Assembly: GCA_024648655.1 (NCBI GenBank)
Contig: JAGGDZ010000445.1
Location: 1-5,329 of the forward strand
Direction: 5' to 3'
DNA from: Chloroflexota bacterium
GTDB lineage: Bacteria; Chloroflexota; Dehalococcoidia; Lucifugimonadales; JADFKI01
Length of the DNA stretch: 5,329 bases
The number at the start of each line of letters is the position of its first letter. Position 1 is the stretch's first letter. Of this stretch, positions 1-5,329 are shown piece after piece. The translations under genes and the position numbers were made by a program. The notes beneath the pieces were generated by a model. It saw only the letters and a program-made list of their open reading frames with translations, was not told the origin of the DNA and did no database searches.

Positions 1-1000
1 GCCACCAGCCCTTCACGGTATTGCCAACGACAATCATGGGCCTGTCGTCACTGGAGTCCCAGTCCTCCATTGCCTTGAGGACGCTGAGCACCTGGTCGTA
101 GTCGTTGCCATTTTCGATGGTGAAGACGTTCCAGCCATAGGCTGCCCACTGGTCTTCGATGCGATAGTCTTCGTACTGAGGCTGGATGACACCGCCGATA
201 AGCTCGTCGTCGATGCCGGCATTGTTGTAAGACAGCAGGATGCGTAGTCGCTTGCCTACCTGCTGGGCGACTGCCTGAGTCTTCATCTCTTGGGAGTGGC
301 CAGAGGTCATGGCGAACTCGCCCTCGATCGCCATTATCTTCAGGCTGTCGGGCGCGCCCATCATGTCCCAGAACGCCGCCTTGCCCGCTGCTGTGGCGAT
401 GCCGATGCCGGATGGCCCCCCATTGACGTCGTTCGTCAGGTCTGTCGTCTCGGAGTGCCCCGCGAGAGAGCGGATGCCGCGAATCTTCGCCTGAGCCATC
501 TCGGGCGCATCGGTCAGGTCGAAGTCTTCAAGCAGCTTGGCAAGCGCGCCTGCGCCCCTGCGGAAGCCGAGGCAGTCGATACCAAGCATTCCCTGCTTAT
601 GATCGACCGCGTATCGCGGATCCCCGGTCTTGGCGTGCTTTCGCGCTAGAGCCTCTCCCATAATCATCCATAGGGCGTAAGTTACGGGCGCGTTGTGCCC
701 GCCGGCGAGCATGAACCTGTCGGCATAAGGGTGCTTGGGGCGGCGGTAGTCGTAGCGAAGACCACCGTTTTCAGGGCCTGCCAAGTGAGTCATCACCGTG
801 TACGGCGTGTACGCGAGGGGGCCGCCGAAGTGTCCTGTCTGCGAGTAGTTGCCCAGCAGCACGAGGGTCATTGCAGTAAGAAAGCCGACCTCTTCAAATC
901 GGCTTTTGTCGTAATCGGGCAACTGAACGGGTGTGCCCGCCCTGCTACTGGTAAGGGCGACGCGGTCAACCGTCATAATAGAACCGTTTGAGTTTGCCAT
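1..1000 (-). CDS. Transketolase-like ThDP-dependent enzyme, N-terminal part (3' end outside window)
   Basis: An uninterrupted reading frame runs from an ATG at 1000 to the left edge, giving 333 codons with no stop, so the gene is 3'-partial. The protein resembles the pyrimidine-pyrophosphate (N-terminal) half of transketolase. It has GHFGG at residues 56-60 (compare GHPGAP), LAGGHN at 98-103 (compare SNGHG), GPSGIG at 195-200 (compare GPLGQG), GHSQE at 234-238, YNN at 258-260, AYGW at 287-290, and NTVKGW at 327-332 (compare KTIKGWG). The ThDP/metal motif, normally GDG followed about 30 residues later by Asn, appears here as GEF (227-229) and NN (259-260), so Glu228 replaces Asp. A start at 1000 is supported by AGGGAG nine bases upstream. 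Transketolases transfer two-carbon units between sugar phosphates in the cytosol. This is a divergent member, so its substrate is not established. The catalytic pyrimidine domain lies outside the window. Confidence 0.85.
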   Translation of the reverse strand, partial: MANSNGSIMTVDRVALTSSRAGTPVQLPDYDKSRFEEVGFLTAMTLVLLGNYSQTGHFGGPLAYTPYTVMTHLAGPENGGLRYDYRRPKHPYADRFMLAGGHNAPVTYALWMIMGEALARKHAKTGDPRYAVDHKQGMLGIDCLGFRRGAGALAKLLEDFDLTDAPEMAQAKIRGIRSLAGHSETTDLTNDVNGGPSGIGIATAAGKAAFWDMMGAPDSLKIMAIEGEFAMTSGHSQEMKTQAVAQQVGKRLRILLSYNNAGIDDELIGGVIQPQYEDYRIEDQWAAYGWNVFTIENGNDYDQVLSVLKAMEDWDSSDDRPMIVVGNTVKGWW

Positions 1001-1009
1001 TCTATGGTG

Positions 1010-1015
1010 CTCCCT
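1010..1015 (-). promoter_or_regulatory. Ribosome binding site of the transketolase-like gene
   Basis: AGGGAG on the minus strand lies nine bases before the ATG at 1000. It decides the start of the partial gene over the internal Met at residue 9. Confidence 0.65.
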
Positions 1016-1121
1016 ATTCCGAATTGGGTTTTCAGTTATCTCACACGAATGTTTTGGCGAGGTTTTGCAACTTTAACATTAAAGTCTTCAGACACAATCA
1101 GCCGCCGTGCAAGCCAACATA

Positions 1122-1130
1122 ATCATAGCA
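1122..1130 (-). promoter_or_regulatory. Candidate extended -10 promoter for the transketolase-like gene
   Basis: The minus strand reads TGCTATGAT, an extended -10 (TGn followed by TATGAT, one mismatch to TATAAT). No good -35 hexamer lies 17 bases upstream (AGCAAC there), which extended -10 promoters can tolerate. The leader would be about 115 nt. This is pattern matching only. Confidence 0.3.
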
Positions 1131-1264
1131 AATTCGCGTGTTATGTTGCTACTACGGCAGCTGACGTGAATGGCGTCTGTAGGACGCTTTATCTCGTTTT
1201 GCTCGTTGAGAGCTGGTTCACTTGAACAACAATGCTGTCGTGCCTTCAAGAGCATCGCAGCGAT

Positions 1265-1681
1265 CTATGCCGGCTCGAACATGGGCAAGGATACTTCGCC
1301 TTCGCCCTGGTCCTCCCAGCGAACCTTGACGCGCATGCCGCATTGAATGTCGTCCACAGGATTGTCCACGCCGACGATGTTTGTCATAATCCTGAAGCCC
1401 TCGTCCAAGTCAACATAGGCTACGGCATACGGCCCAAGGTCGGCGAATGCGGGATGCCTGCTTTGCATCACTACGCTAAAGGTGTACACCTCGCCTTCCC
1501 CTTTAGAGGTGTGCCAGGTCGTGTCGTCAGTGCCGCAAAGTACACAATACTTGCGCGGGTAGAATAAGACCTCTCCGCAGCCATTGCAAATCTGGTAGGT
1601 TAGCTCGTGTCGCTTCGTCGCCTCCCAGAACGGCTCTGTGTCCGGCTCGGGAAATCTGGGTTGTGGTCGCTGTCCTGCCAT
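1265..1681 (-). CDS. Zn-ribbon/OB-fold acyl-CoA-associated protein (DUF35 family)
   Basis: This 138-residue protein has the two-part DUF35 layout. A short N-terminal helical segment (about 14-30, with FWEATKRHEL) leads into a rubredoxin-like zinc ribbon with Cys32, Cys35, Cys46 and Cys49 (CNGC and CVLC). An OB-fold follows from about 62 to 135 (GEVYTFSVV; YAVAYVDLDEG; GMRVKVRWED). DUF35 proteins are usually encoded beside SCP2-type thiolases, bind them, and are thought to help hold the acyl-CoA substrate. Here the thiolase homologue lies 55 bases upstream on the same strand, so the two are probably co-transcribed. The start at 1681 is supported by AGGAGA nine bases upstream. An ATG seven bases further upstream is in another frame. 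Length and all four zinc ligands are normal, so the protein looks intact. The exact substrate is unknown. Confidence 0.9.
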   Translation of the reverse strand: MAGQRPQPRFPEPDTEPFWEATKRHELTYQICNGCGEVLFYPRKYCVLCGTDDTTWHTSKGEGEVYTFSVVMQSRHPAFADLGPYAVAYVDLDEGFRIMTNIVGVDNPVDDIQCGMRVKVRWEDQGEGEVSLPMFEPA

Positions 1682-1736
1682 AGTACATTTTCTCCTGACT
1701 CAGATTGCAGATCAAAGGTTGTAGGACGCGCCTGCG

Positions 1737-2930
1737 TTAGTCAGCGGCAAGGATTGTTACACCGGTCGCGTGGCGTGAACCAAGAGAACCGCCGTTGCCC
1801 ACTGCGACTGCTAGCTTGGGGTCGGCTACTTGCGCCGTGGATTCACCGCGCAGCTGGCGGGTTGCCTCGAATAGGAGGAATATGCCGCGCTCGCCAGGAT
1901 GATTGGAGGACAAACCTCCGCCGTCAGTGTTCATAGCGGGTCCACGAGGGTCGTCGAAGCCAAGATGCCGCTGGCTCACGTAGTCCCCGCCCTCGCCTTT
2001 CTTGCAGAATCCAAGGTCTTCGATCATGCACATCACGGTGATGCTGAAGGAATCGTAAGCCATCAGCACATCAATCTCGTCCGGCGTGACGCCCGCATCC
2101 GCGAATGCTATGGGACCGGACTGCGCGCCCGCGCTTACGGTAATGTCCCCGCCGTTCTCGCGATACTTCGTCGCCTCACCTGTGCCGATAATCCACGCAG
2201 GCTTCTTGGCGCAATTCGCGGCGACTTCCGGCGAGGCAATGATGACCGCACCTCCGCCGTCCGAAATCATGCAGCACTCAAGCAGATGGAGCGGATGCGC
2301 TATCACCCGCGAGTCAACCACGTCTTGAACGGTGATTTCGTTCACGCCGACGAATTCAAGGTCGGTCATAGCCTTGACTGCCTCCGGGTTTCGCATGGCG
2401 TGGCGGCGTGTCACGACTGAGATTTCGGCGAACTGCTCGTCGGTCGTGCCGTACTGGTGCATGTGACGACGCTTGACCATGCCGTAGTTGGCGATAAGCG
2501 TCTGGCCCCAGGAGTCTTCCATATTTCCGGCGGGTGTTGCGGGTCCCTGACTCGTGCCACCCGCAGTGCCGATGTTGCGCCTGTCGGAGTGCGCGGTGGA
2601 GCCGTAGGTGAGAAGGGCAACTTCGCACTTGCCTGCCGCAATCATCTTCGCGGCGTGGTTCGCATGGAACTCGTAGGATGTACCTCCGACTGCGGTGTTA
2701 TCGATAATCTTTGGCTTCAGCCCAAGGTATTCCGATATGCCAAGCCCGCCTATACCTTGATGTGTGCCGGTGTCATACACGGCGTCGATGTCTTTGCCGG
2801 ACAGTCCTGCATCCTCGAGCGCCTTGATTGCAGAGGCAGCCTTGATTTGCAGCGCACTGGTGCCGGGGCCAACGACCCTGAGCGGGTATTCATGAATGCC
2901 GACAATCGCGGCTTCTCTTCGTTGGGGCAT
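1737..2930 (-). CDS. SCP2-type thiolase-fold protein lacking the thiolase cysteines (possible acyl-CoA aldolase/lyase)
   Basis: The 397-residue length is normal for the thiolase superfamily. The N-terminal half runs from AAIVGIHEYPLR (7-18) through DAGLSGKDIDAV (40-51). The C-terminal half carries DAGVTPDEIDVLMAYDSF (278-295) and the conserved NHPG (343-346) containing His344. The nucleophile region reads VGGTSYEFHANHAA (81-94), so the catalytic Cys is replaced by Thr/Ser. The C-terminal CxG region reads GNGGSLGSRHATG (378-390), again without Cys. SCP2-type relatives include nonspecific lipid-transfer protein thiolases and the Ltp2 retro-aldolases, which use tyrosines and require a DUF35 partner. 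The pattern AYDSFS with Tyr292, plus the adjacent downstream DUF35 gene, fits that group. The ATG at 2930 follows GGAGGGA (2935-2941) at close spacing. True thiolysis is unlikely; an aldolase-like C-C cleavage of an acyl-CoA is inferred, not shown. Confidence 0.87.
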   Translation of the reverse strand: MPQRREAAIVGIHEYPLRVVGPGTSALQIKAASAIKALEDAGLSGKDIDAVYDTGTHQGIGGLGISEYLGLKPKIIDNTAVGGTSYEFHANHAAKMIAAGKCEVALLTYGSTAHSDRRNIGTAGGTSQGPATPAGNMEDSWGQTLIANYGMVKRRHMHQYGTTDEQFAEISVVTRRHAMRNPEAVKAMTDLEFVGVNEITVQDVVDSRVIAHPLHLLECCMISDGGGAVIIASPEVAANCAKKPAWIIGTGEATKYRENGGDITVSAGAQSGPIAFADAGVTPDEIDVLMAYDSFSITVMCMIEDLGFCKKGEGGDYVSQRHLGFDDPRGPAMNTDGGGLSSNHPGERGIFLLFEATRQLRGESTAQVADPKLAVAVGNGGSLGSRHATGVTILAAD

Positions 2931-3195
2931 CTTGTCCCTCCATTGGTGAATCGATATCTTCGTCTTTTCTGATTTCTCGGAAACTTAACTACCGCCAGTC
3001 ACTCATCTGCATAGTTGCAGGGTGATTTGATTCGCCTTGCCGAGAAACTTGATTGACAGTTGTTCGTCTGTTAGCGTGGATAACGCCATTGCAGCGGATT
3101 CACGAACGGCGAAAAGGTAGCATACAGAGGCGATTCAGTCAACGGAACCACGCTGTCAAATGACTCAATTTCTCGGAGGCGGGGATAACCATACG
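2931..3195. promoter_or_regulatory. Divergent intergenic region with repeated TTTCTCGG octamer
   Basis: This gap separates the divergently transcribed thiolase-like and phosphoesterase genes and must hold both promoters. It has three copies of TTTCTCGG: 2973-2980 (plus), 3040-3047 (as CCGAGAAA) and 3169-3176 (plus). The first extends to the interrupted palindrome TTTC-TCG-GAAA. The last runs into the ribosome binding site of the plus-strand gene. An imperfect hairpin lies at 3003-3025 (CTGCA-TAGT-TGCAG core). A perfect TTGACA -35 hexamer occurs on the plus strand at 3053-3058, but the best -10-like sequence after it (GATAAC, 3079-3084) is 20 bases away. TTGACAG also recurs inverted at 3153-3159. 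I see no gene in this stretch. Confidence 0.5.
3175..3185 (+). promoter_or_regulatory. Ribosome binding site that decides the phosphoesterase start
   Basis: GGAGG (3175-3179) followed by GGGGA (3181-3185) precedes the ATG at 3196, with the second purine block ten bases away. The upstream in-frame ATG at 3160 lies before these motifs and has no good site of its own, so 3196 is preferred. Confidence 0.6.
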
Positions 3196-3756
3196 ATGAA
3201 AATCGGACTGCTGACAGACACACATCTGCCCAACCTGATTAGAGATTTGGACGAACTCGGGCCCGAACCTGCCGAGTTCTTCTCGTCTGTTGATCTGATT
3301 CTGCACGGCGGCGACCTGATATACACGCGCGTGCTCGACTGGTTGGAGCAGTTCGCCCCTGTCATCTGCGCTAACGGCAACAACGACCCGTACCATGATC
3401 ACCGGTCGGAGGAGGTGCAGGTGCTCAAGGTGGAGGGCTGGCGCATCGGCATGGTGCATGATCTCGGCAGCGAGCATCTGCCGATGTCGAAACTGCGACG
3501 GTTGTTCCCGTCGCACGTGGACATCATGGTTGGCGGACACACTCATCAAGAGGTGCTCTACAAGCGCGAAGGCGTGATCATAATGAATACTGGCAGCATT
3601 ACATTTCCGCGCCATAAGGAGCTACGGCTGGGCGGCGTAGGACTGCTGGAGCTGGAACAGAGGAGCCTGCGCGCGGAGATTATCCCGATTGGAGAGACGC
3701 CCGGTCGCCCCAATCCGTGTGAGGCGCTGTCGCTGGATATGAAGCGCGACGGGTAA
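3196..3756 (+). CDS. YfcE/MJ0936-type metallophosphoesterase
   Basis: From the ATG at 3196 the protein has 186 residues and begins MKIGLLTDTH, the typical opening of small calcineurin-like phosphoesterases. The dimetal ligands appear in family order: Asp8 and His10 (DTH), Asp40 (HGGD, 37-40), Asn62 (GNND, 61-64), His88 (MVHD), then His115 and His117 (GGHTH, 113-117). NTGS at 131-134 matches the usual NPGS loop. The set is complete, so the enzyme should be an active cytosolic, metal-dependent (often Mn or Ni) phosphodiesterase. The physiological substrate of this family is generally unknown. An earlier in-frame ATG at 3160 would add 12 residues (through GGGDNHT) outside the family's normal N-terminus. 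The gene stands alone, divergent from the thiolase unit and convergent with tpx. The acidic and basic C-terminal tail after about residue 165 lies outside the core fold. Confidence 0.9.
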   Translation: MKIGLLTDTHLPNLIRDLDELGPEPAEFFSSVDLILHGGDLIYTRVLDWLEQFAPVICANGNNDPYHDHRSEEVQVLKVEGWRIGMVHDLGSEHLPMSKLRRLFPSHVDIMVGGHTHQEVLYKREGVIIMNTGSITFPRHKELRLGGVGLLELEQRSLRAEIIPIGETPGRPNPCEALSLDMKRDG

Positions 3757-3783
3757 TTGAAGGCTATTATTTACAGAATGATA

Positions 3784-3814
3784 GAGCGGCTACTTTCGTT
3801 AGAAGTAGCCGCTC
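3784..3814. terminator. Stem-loop between convergent genes, probable bidirectional terminator
   Basis: GAGCGGCTACTT (3784-3795) pairs perfectly with AAGTAGCCGCTC (3803-3814), a 12-bp stem with a 7-base loop. It sits 27 bases after the phosphoesterase stop and 38 bases beyond the tpx stop, where termination is expected for both. The U-tracts are weak on both strands (CGCCTTTCGTT on the plus strand), so it may work with help or mainly stabilise mRNA 3' ends. Confidence 0.7.
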
Positions 3815-3852
3815 CGCCTTTCGTTACAATCTCCACAATCTCCGGTTTTGTA

Positions 3853-4377
3853 CTACTGCTGCCCGGCTGCCTCGTCCGCTGCGGCGAGTGCAGAGTCAAA
3901 GTCGGGAAGCTGAGCAATCTGCGGCACATACTCAGCGTGACGCACCACATTGTCCTTGTCCAGTACGAATACGGCGCGCGCCAACAGGCCGTTCTCCTTC
4001 ACATGCACGCCGTAGCTGTCGCCGAACTCGCGTGATTTGAAGTCTGAGGCGGTTGTCACATTGTCAACGTCGTTCGCTCCGCACCAGCGCGCCTGTGCAA
4101 ATGGCAGGTCCATACTTATCGTGAGGACAACGATGTCATCCGACATCGACTTCGCAAAGTCGCTGAACTGCTTCGTCTCGTCGCTGCAAACGCCCGTATC
4201 CAAAGACGGTACGGAAGCGATAATCTTCACCTTGCCGGCGAAGTCGTCAAGAGTTACTTGACTCAAACCCGCGCCTGACACCGTGAAGTTGGGTGCCTGC
4301 TGCCCTACGCTTATCTCAGGGCCTAGCAGTGTCAGTTGGTTTTCGCCCGCGGCGAATACTCCGGTTCGCTCTTCCAT
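3853..4377 (-). CDS. tpx: Thiol peroxidase Tpx (atypical 2-Cys peroxiredoxin)
   Basis: This 174-residue protein aligns by eye with bacterial Tpx along its length. It reduces H2O2 and alkyl hydroperoxides, usually with electrons from thioredoxin, in the cytosol (no signal peptide is seen). The peroxidatic motif is PSLDTGVC (57-64), with peroxidatic Cys64 and Thr61. The resolving cysteine is Cys99 in the Tpx hallmark DLPFAQARWCG (90-100). Arg134 lies in LLARAVFVLD, the conserved arginine of the active site. The N-terminal NQLTLLGPEISVGQQAPNF (13-31) matches the family start, preceded by about 12 extra residues. The C-terminus ends in an alanine-rich tail. The ATG at 4377 follows AGGAGAT at six bases. 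The RraA-like gene ends 121 bases upstream on the same strand, so co-transcription is possible. All catalytic residues are present. Confidence 0.95.
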   Translation of the reverse strand: MEERTGVFAAGENQLTLLGPEISVGQQAPNFTVSGAGLSQVTLDDFAGKVKIIASVPSLDTGVCSDETKQFSDFAKSMSDDIVVLTISMDLPFAQARWCGANDVDNVTTASDFKSREFGDSYGVHVKENGLLARAVFVLDKDNVVRHAEYVPQIAQLPDFDSALAAADEAAGQQ

Positions 4378-4448
4378 CTGGTCATCTCCTGTTCGCTATG
4401 GTGTAGTGATTGCGATGCTGTTTCGCGGCACGATTGAGCCGCCGTTAA

Positions 4449-4478
4449 AGTCTAATTCATAGGATGTACGCCTGACAA
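4449..4478 (-). promoter_or_regulatory. Candidate sigma70-type promoter for tpx
   Basis: The minus strand has TTGTCA (4473-4478) and TAGACT (4449-4454) separated by 18 bases, giving five and four matches to the consensus hexamers. It would give tpx its own leader of roughly 65 nt, separate from the RraA-like gene. This is pattern matching only. Confidence 0.35.
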
Positions 4479-4498
4479 CAGGCAGCTGTTAGCCCAAC

Positions 4499-5212
4499 CT
4501 AATACCGCTTCTTGCCAGTCTTCTCCTCGAACAGTTTCCAAGTATTGTCGTTGAATGGATAGTATTTCCCCGGAGAGCACTGCTCTATTTCGAGCTGCGC
4601 CTTGACGACATCCTCGACCTCCTCGCGCCGGTGGGCAATCTCGATTACCTCGTCAATGATGCTTTGAGGCACAACCACAACACCGTCATCGTCGCCGACA
4701 AGCGCGTCTCCCGGGCGCACCAGCACGCCGCCGCATTGAATCGCATCGTTGACCTGCCAGGGCCAAAACTCCGCTGGTCCCTGCTTTGCGGTAAGGCTCG
4801 CCGAATATACTGGAAAGCCGTACTCCTTCAGAGAAACACTATCCCGAACGCCGCCGTCCGTAACGAGTCCTCCCGCTCCCAGCTGCTTCATTCGCAGGAA
4901 CTTGATGTCGCCGCCGACTGAGCTGTACTTCCAGCCCATCGCGTCAATGACGAGCACTTCGCCGGGGCCGCACATCTCGATTGCCACATACTCGGCAGAG
5001 TACTCGCCCTTGGGCTTGTCATCTGCGAGGTCAGGGCGATGCGGCACGAATCGCAGCGTTACCGCCCTGCCTGCCAGGTGCTGTCCTTCTTGCAACGGTA
5101 CGGCGCCCTCAATGTAGCTCATAGGCCAGCCTTTCACCCACTGTGCGTCAATGAGCGTTTGCGTTGGGATGGAGCGCAGGACTTCAAGTGTTTCGTCTGT
5201 AATGTGCGGCAT
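4499..5212 (-). CDS. RraA-like / HMG-CHA aldolase family protein
   Basis: This 237-residue protein belongs to the RraA fold, the group of class II pyruvate aldolases that cleave 4-hydroxy-4-methyl-2-oxoglutarate or 4-carboxy-4-hydroxy-2-oxoadipate, and of oxaloacetate decarboxylases. Supporting features are GPGEVLVIDAMG (82-93), GGDIKFLRMKQLGAGGLVTD (100-119), and the signature TDGGVRD (118-124) with Arg123 (substrate-binding type) and Asp124 (metal-binding type). They continue with FPVYS (133-137) and RPGDALVGDDDGVVVVP (166-182). The presence of the RD pair argues for an enzyme rather than only an RNase E regulator. E. coli RraA has about 160 residues. This one carries a long extension after residue 185: a helix rich in Glu and Arg, then SPGKYYPFNDNTWKLFEEKTGKK. 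The ATG at 5212 follows AAGAGGT at five bases. The substrate cannot be read from the window, as no aromatic meta-cleavage genes are adjacent. Confidence 0.88.
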   Translation of the reverse strand: MPHITDETLEVLRSIPTQTLIDAQWVKGWPMSYIEGAVPLQEGQHLAGRAVTLRFVPHRPDLADDKPKGEYSAEYVAIEMCGPGEVLVIDAMGWKYSSVGGDIKFLRMKQLGAGGLVTDGGVRDSVSLKEYGFPVYSASLTAKQGPAEFWPWQVNDAIQCGGVLVRPGDALVGDDDGVVVVPQSIIDEVIEIAHRREEVEDVVKAQLEIEQCSPGKYYPFNDNTWKLFEEKTGKKRY

Positions 5213-5247
5213 GTGACACCTCTTGCGTAGCTTTCATTCCAGTGAGT

Positions 5248-5276
5248 ATTTTATAGGCTCGCCCAAGATGGCACAA
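5248..5276 (-). promoter_or_regulatory. Candidate promoter of the RraA-like gene
   Basis: The minus strand carries TTGTGC (5271-5276), a 17-base spacer and TAAAAT (5248-5253) inside the AT-rich run CTATAAAATAC. The -10 is good and the -35 is poor. Transcription would begin near 5240, giving a leader of about 30 nt that contains the ribosome binding site. Confidence 0.4.
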
Positions 5277-5294
5277 CGGGACTGAATTAATGTA

Positions 5295-5329
5295 ACCGTC
5301 CCAAAACTCCACACCGTACTTGGGACGGT
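5295..5329. repeat. 10-bp perfect inverted repeat at the right edge
   Basis: ACCGTCCCAA (5295-5304) and TTGGGACGGT (5320-5329) are exact reverse complements around a 15-base spacer. The right arm ends at the last base of the window, so the stem could be longer. No U-run follows it on the minus strand. It could be a terminator read from the plus strand, an operator upstream of the RraA-like gene, or part of a mobile-element end. The window does not decide between these. Confidence 0.7.

Larger units (their letters stand above)
1001..1264. other. Non-coding gap between the DUF35 gene and the transketolase-like gene
   Basis: I see no convincing gene here. The 73-codon plus-strand frame at 1004-1225 has no family resemblance and lies over the leader of the minus-strand gene. 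The stretch nearest the transketolase-like start is AT-rich compared with its surroundings, as expected for a promoter or leader. It contains the candidate extended -10 at 1122-1130 and the palindrome GTTCA-CT-TGAAC at 1216-1227. No stem-loop with a following U-run is visible after the DUF35 stop, so read-through transcription from the thiolase/DUF35 unit cannot be excluded. Confidence 0.6.

Noticed and set aside
290..991. Plus-strand open frames over the transketolase-like region
   Set aside because: The minus strand reads as an uninterrupted transketolase-like protein across the whole interval; the plus-strand frames are its shadows.
1004..1225. 73-codon plus-strand frame in the gap before the transketolase-like gene
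   Set aside because: No recognisable motif or ribosome binding site, and it covers AT-rich leader sequence of the opposite gene.
1249..1268. ATCGC-A-GCGAT palindrome at the end of the DUF35 gene as a terminator
   Set aside because: The one-base centre cannot form a loop without losing pairs, and there is no U-run on the minus strand.
1899..2972. Two long plus-strand open frames (1899-2420 and 2457-2972) opposite the thiolase-like gene
   Set aside because: They are antisense shadows in GC-rich coding DNA. Their translations show no family motifs, and the minus-strand frame is a full-length conserved protein.
3053..3084. TTGACA as a complete plus-strand promoter for the phosphoesterase
   Set aside because: The -35 is perfect, but no acceptable -10 lies at 16-18 bases; the nearest candidate, GATAAC, is at 20.
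3160..3195. Upstream ATG as the start of the phosphoesterase
   Set aside because: The GGAGG/GGGGA ribosome binding sequences lie downstream of it, and the family N-terminus begins at the MKIG of 3196.
3139..3615. 158-codon minus-strand open frame opposite the phosphoesterase gene
   Set aside because: It overlaps a protein with every catalytic motif on the plus strand, and its own translation is unrecognisable.
4471..4490. Small inverted repeats (CCTG-ACAA-CAGG and AACAG-GCAG-CTGTT) after the RraA-like stop as a terminator
   Set aside because: Arms of only four to five pairs and no following U-run; they overlap the tpx promoter candidate and are more likely incidental.

Overview
The window reads as ordinary bacterial chromosome of moderately high GC content. 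It carries six protein genes, each with a recognisable Shine-Dalgarno sequence. The gene mix (a divergent transketolase-like enzyme, a Cys-less SCP2-type thiolase homologue with a DUF35 partner, a long RraA-type aldolase, a YfcE-type phosphoesterase and Tpx) would fit an environmental, metabolically versatile lineage such as SAR202-like Chloroflexota. That assignment is an inference from gene content only; there is no rRNA or marker gene in the window to fix the taxon.

Layout, left to right. Positions 1-1000 (minus strand) hold the N-terminal 333 codons of a transketolase-like, thiamine-diphosphate-binding protein whose 3' part lies beyond the left edge. A gap of 264 bases (1001-1264), AT-rich next to the gene, carries a candidate extended -10 promoter and a short palindrome. 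Positions 1265-1681 and 1737-2930 (minus strand) form a two-gene unit, a thiolase-fold protein followed by its zinc-ribbon/OB-fold (DUF35) partner. A divergent gap of 265 bases (2931-3195) contains three copies of the octamer TTTCTCGG and an imperfect hairpin. Positions 3196-3756 (plus strand) encode a YfcE/MJ0936-type metallophosphoesterase. A 12-bp perfect stem-loop at 3784-3814 separates it from the convergent tpx gene (3853-4377, minus strand). An RraA-like aldolase-family gene (4499-5212, minus strand) lies upstream of tpx, with a candidate promoter just before it. The last 35 bases (5295-5329) are a 10-bp perfect inverted repeat that touches the window edge.

How the genes relate. The only pair with a clear functional link is the thiolase homologue plus DUF35, a partnership known from SCP2-type thiolases and from the Ltp2/ChsH2 retro-aldolases of steroid side-chain degradation. 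Because the thiolase cysteines are absent, a C-C lyase/aldolase or other non-thiolytic acyl-CoA reaction is more plausible than classical thiolysis. The transketolase-like gene runs in the same direction but is separated by a regulatory-sized gap, so membership of that operon is uncertain. tpx (peroxide reduction) and the RraA-like gene may be co-transcribed, although a promoter candidate lies between them. I found no CRISPR array, tRNA, rRNA, transposase, toxin-antitoxin or defence locus. The points most worth following up are the Cys-less thiolase pair, the altered ThDP motif of the transketolase homologue, the repeated octamer in the divergent gap, and the inverted repeat cut by the right edge.
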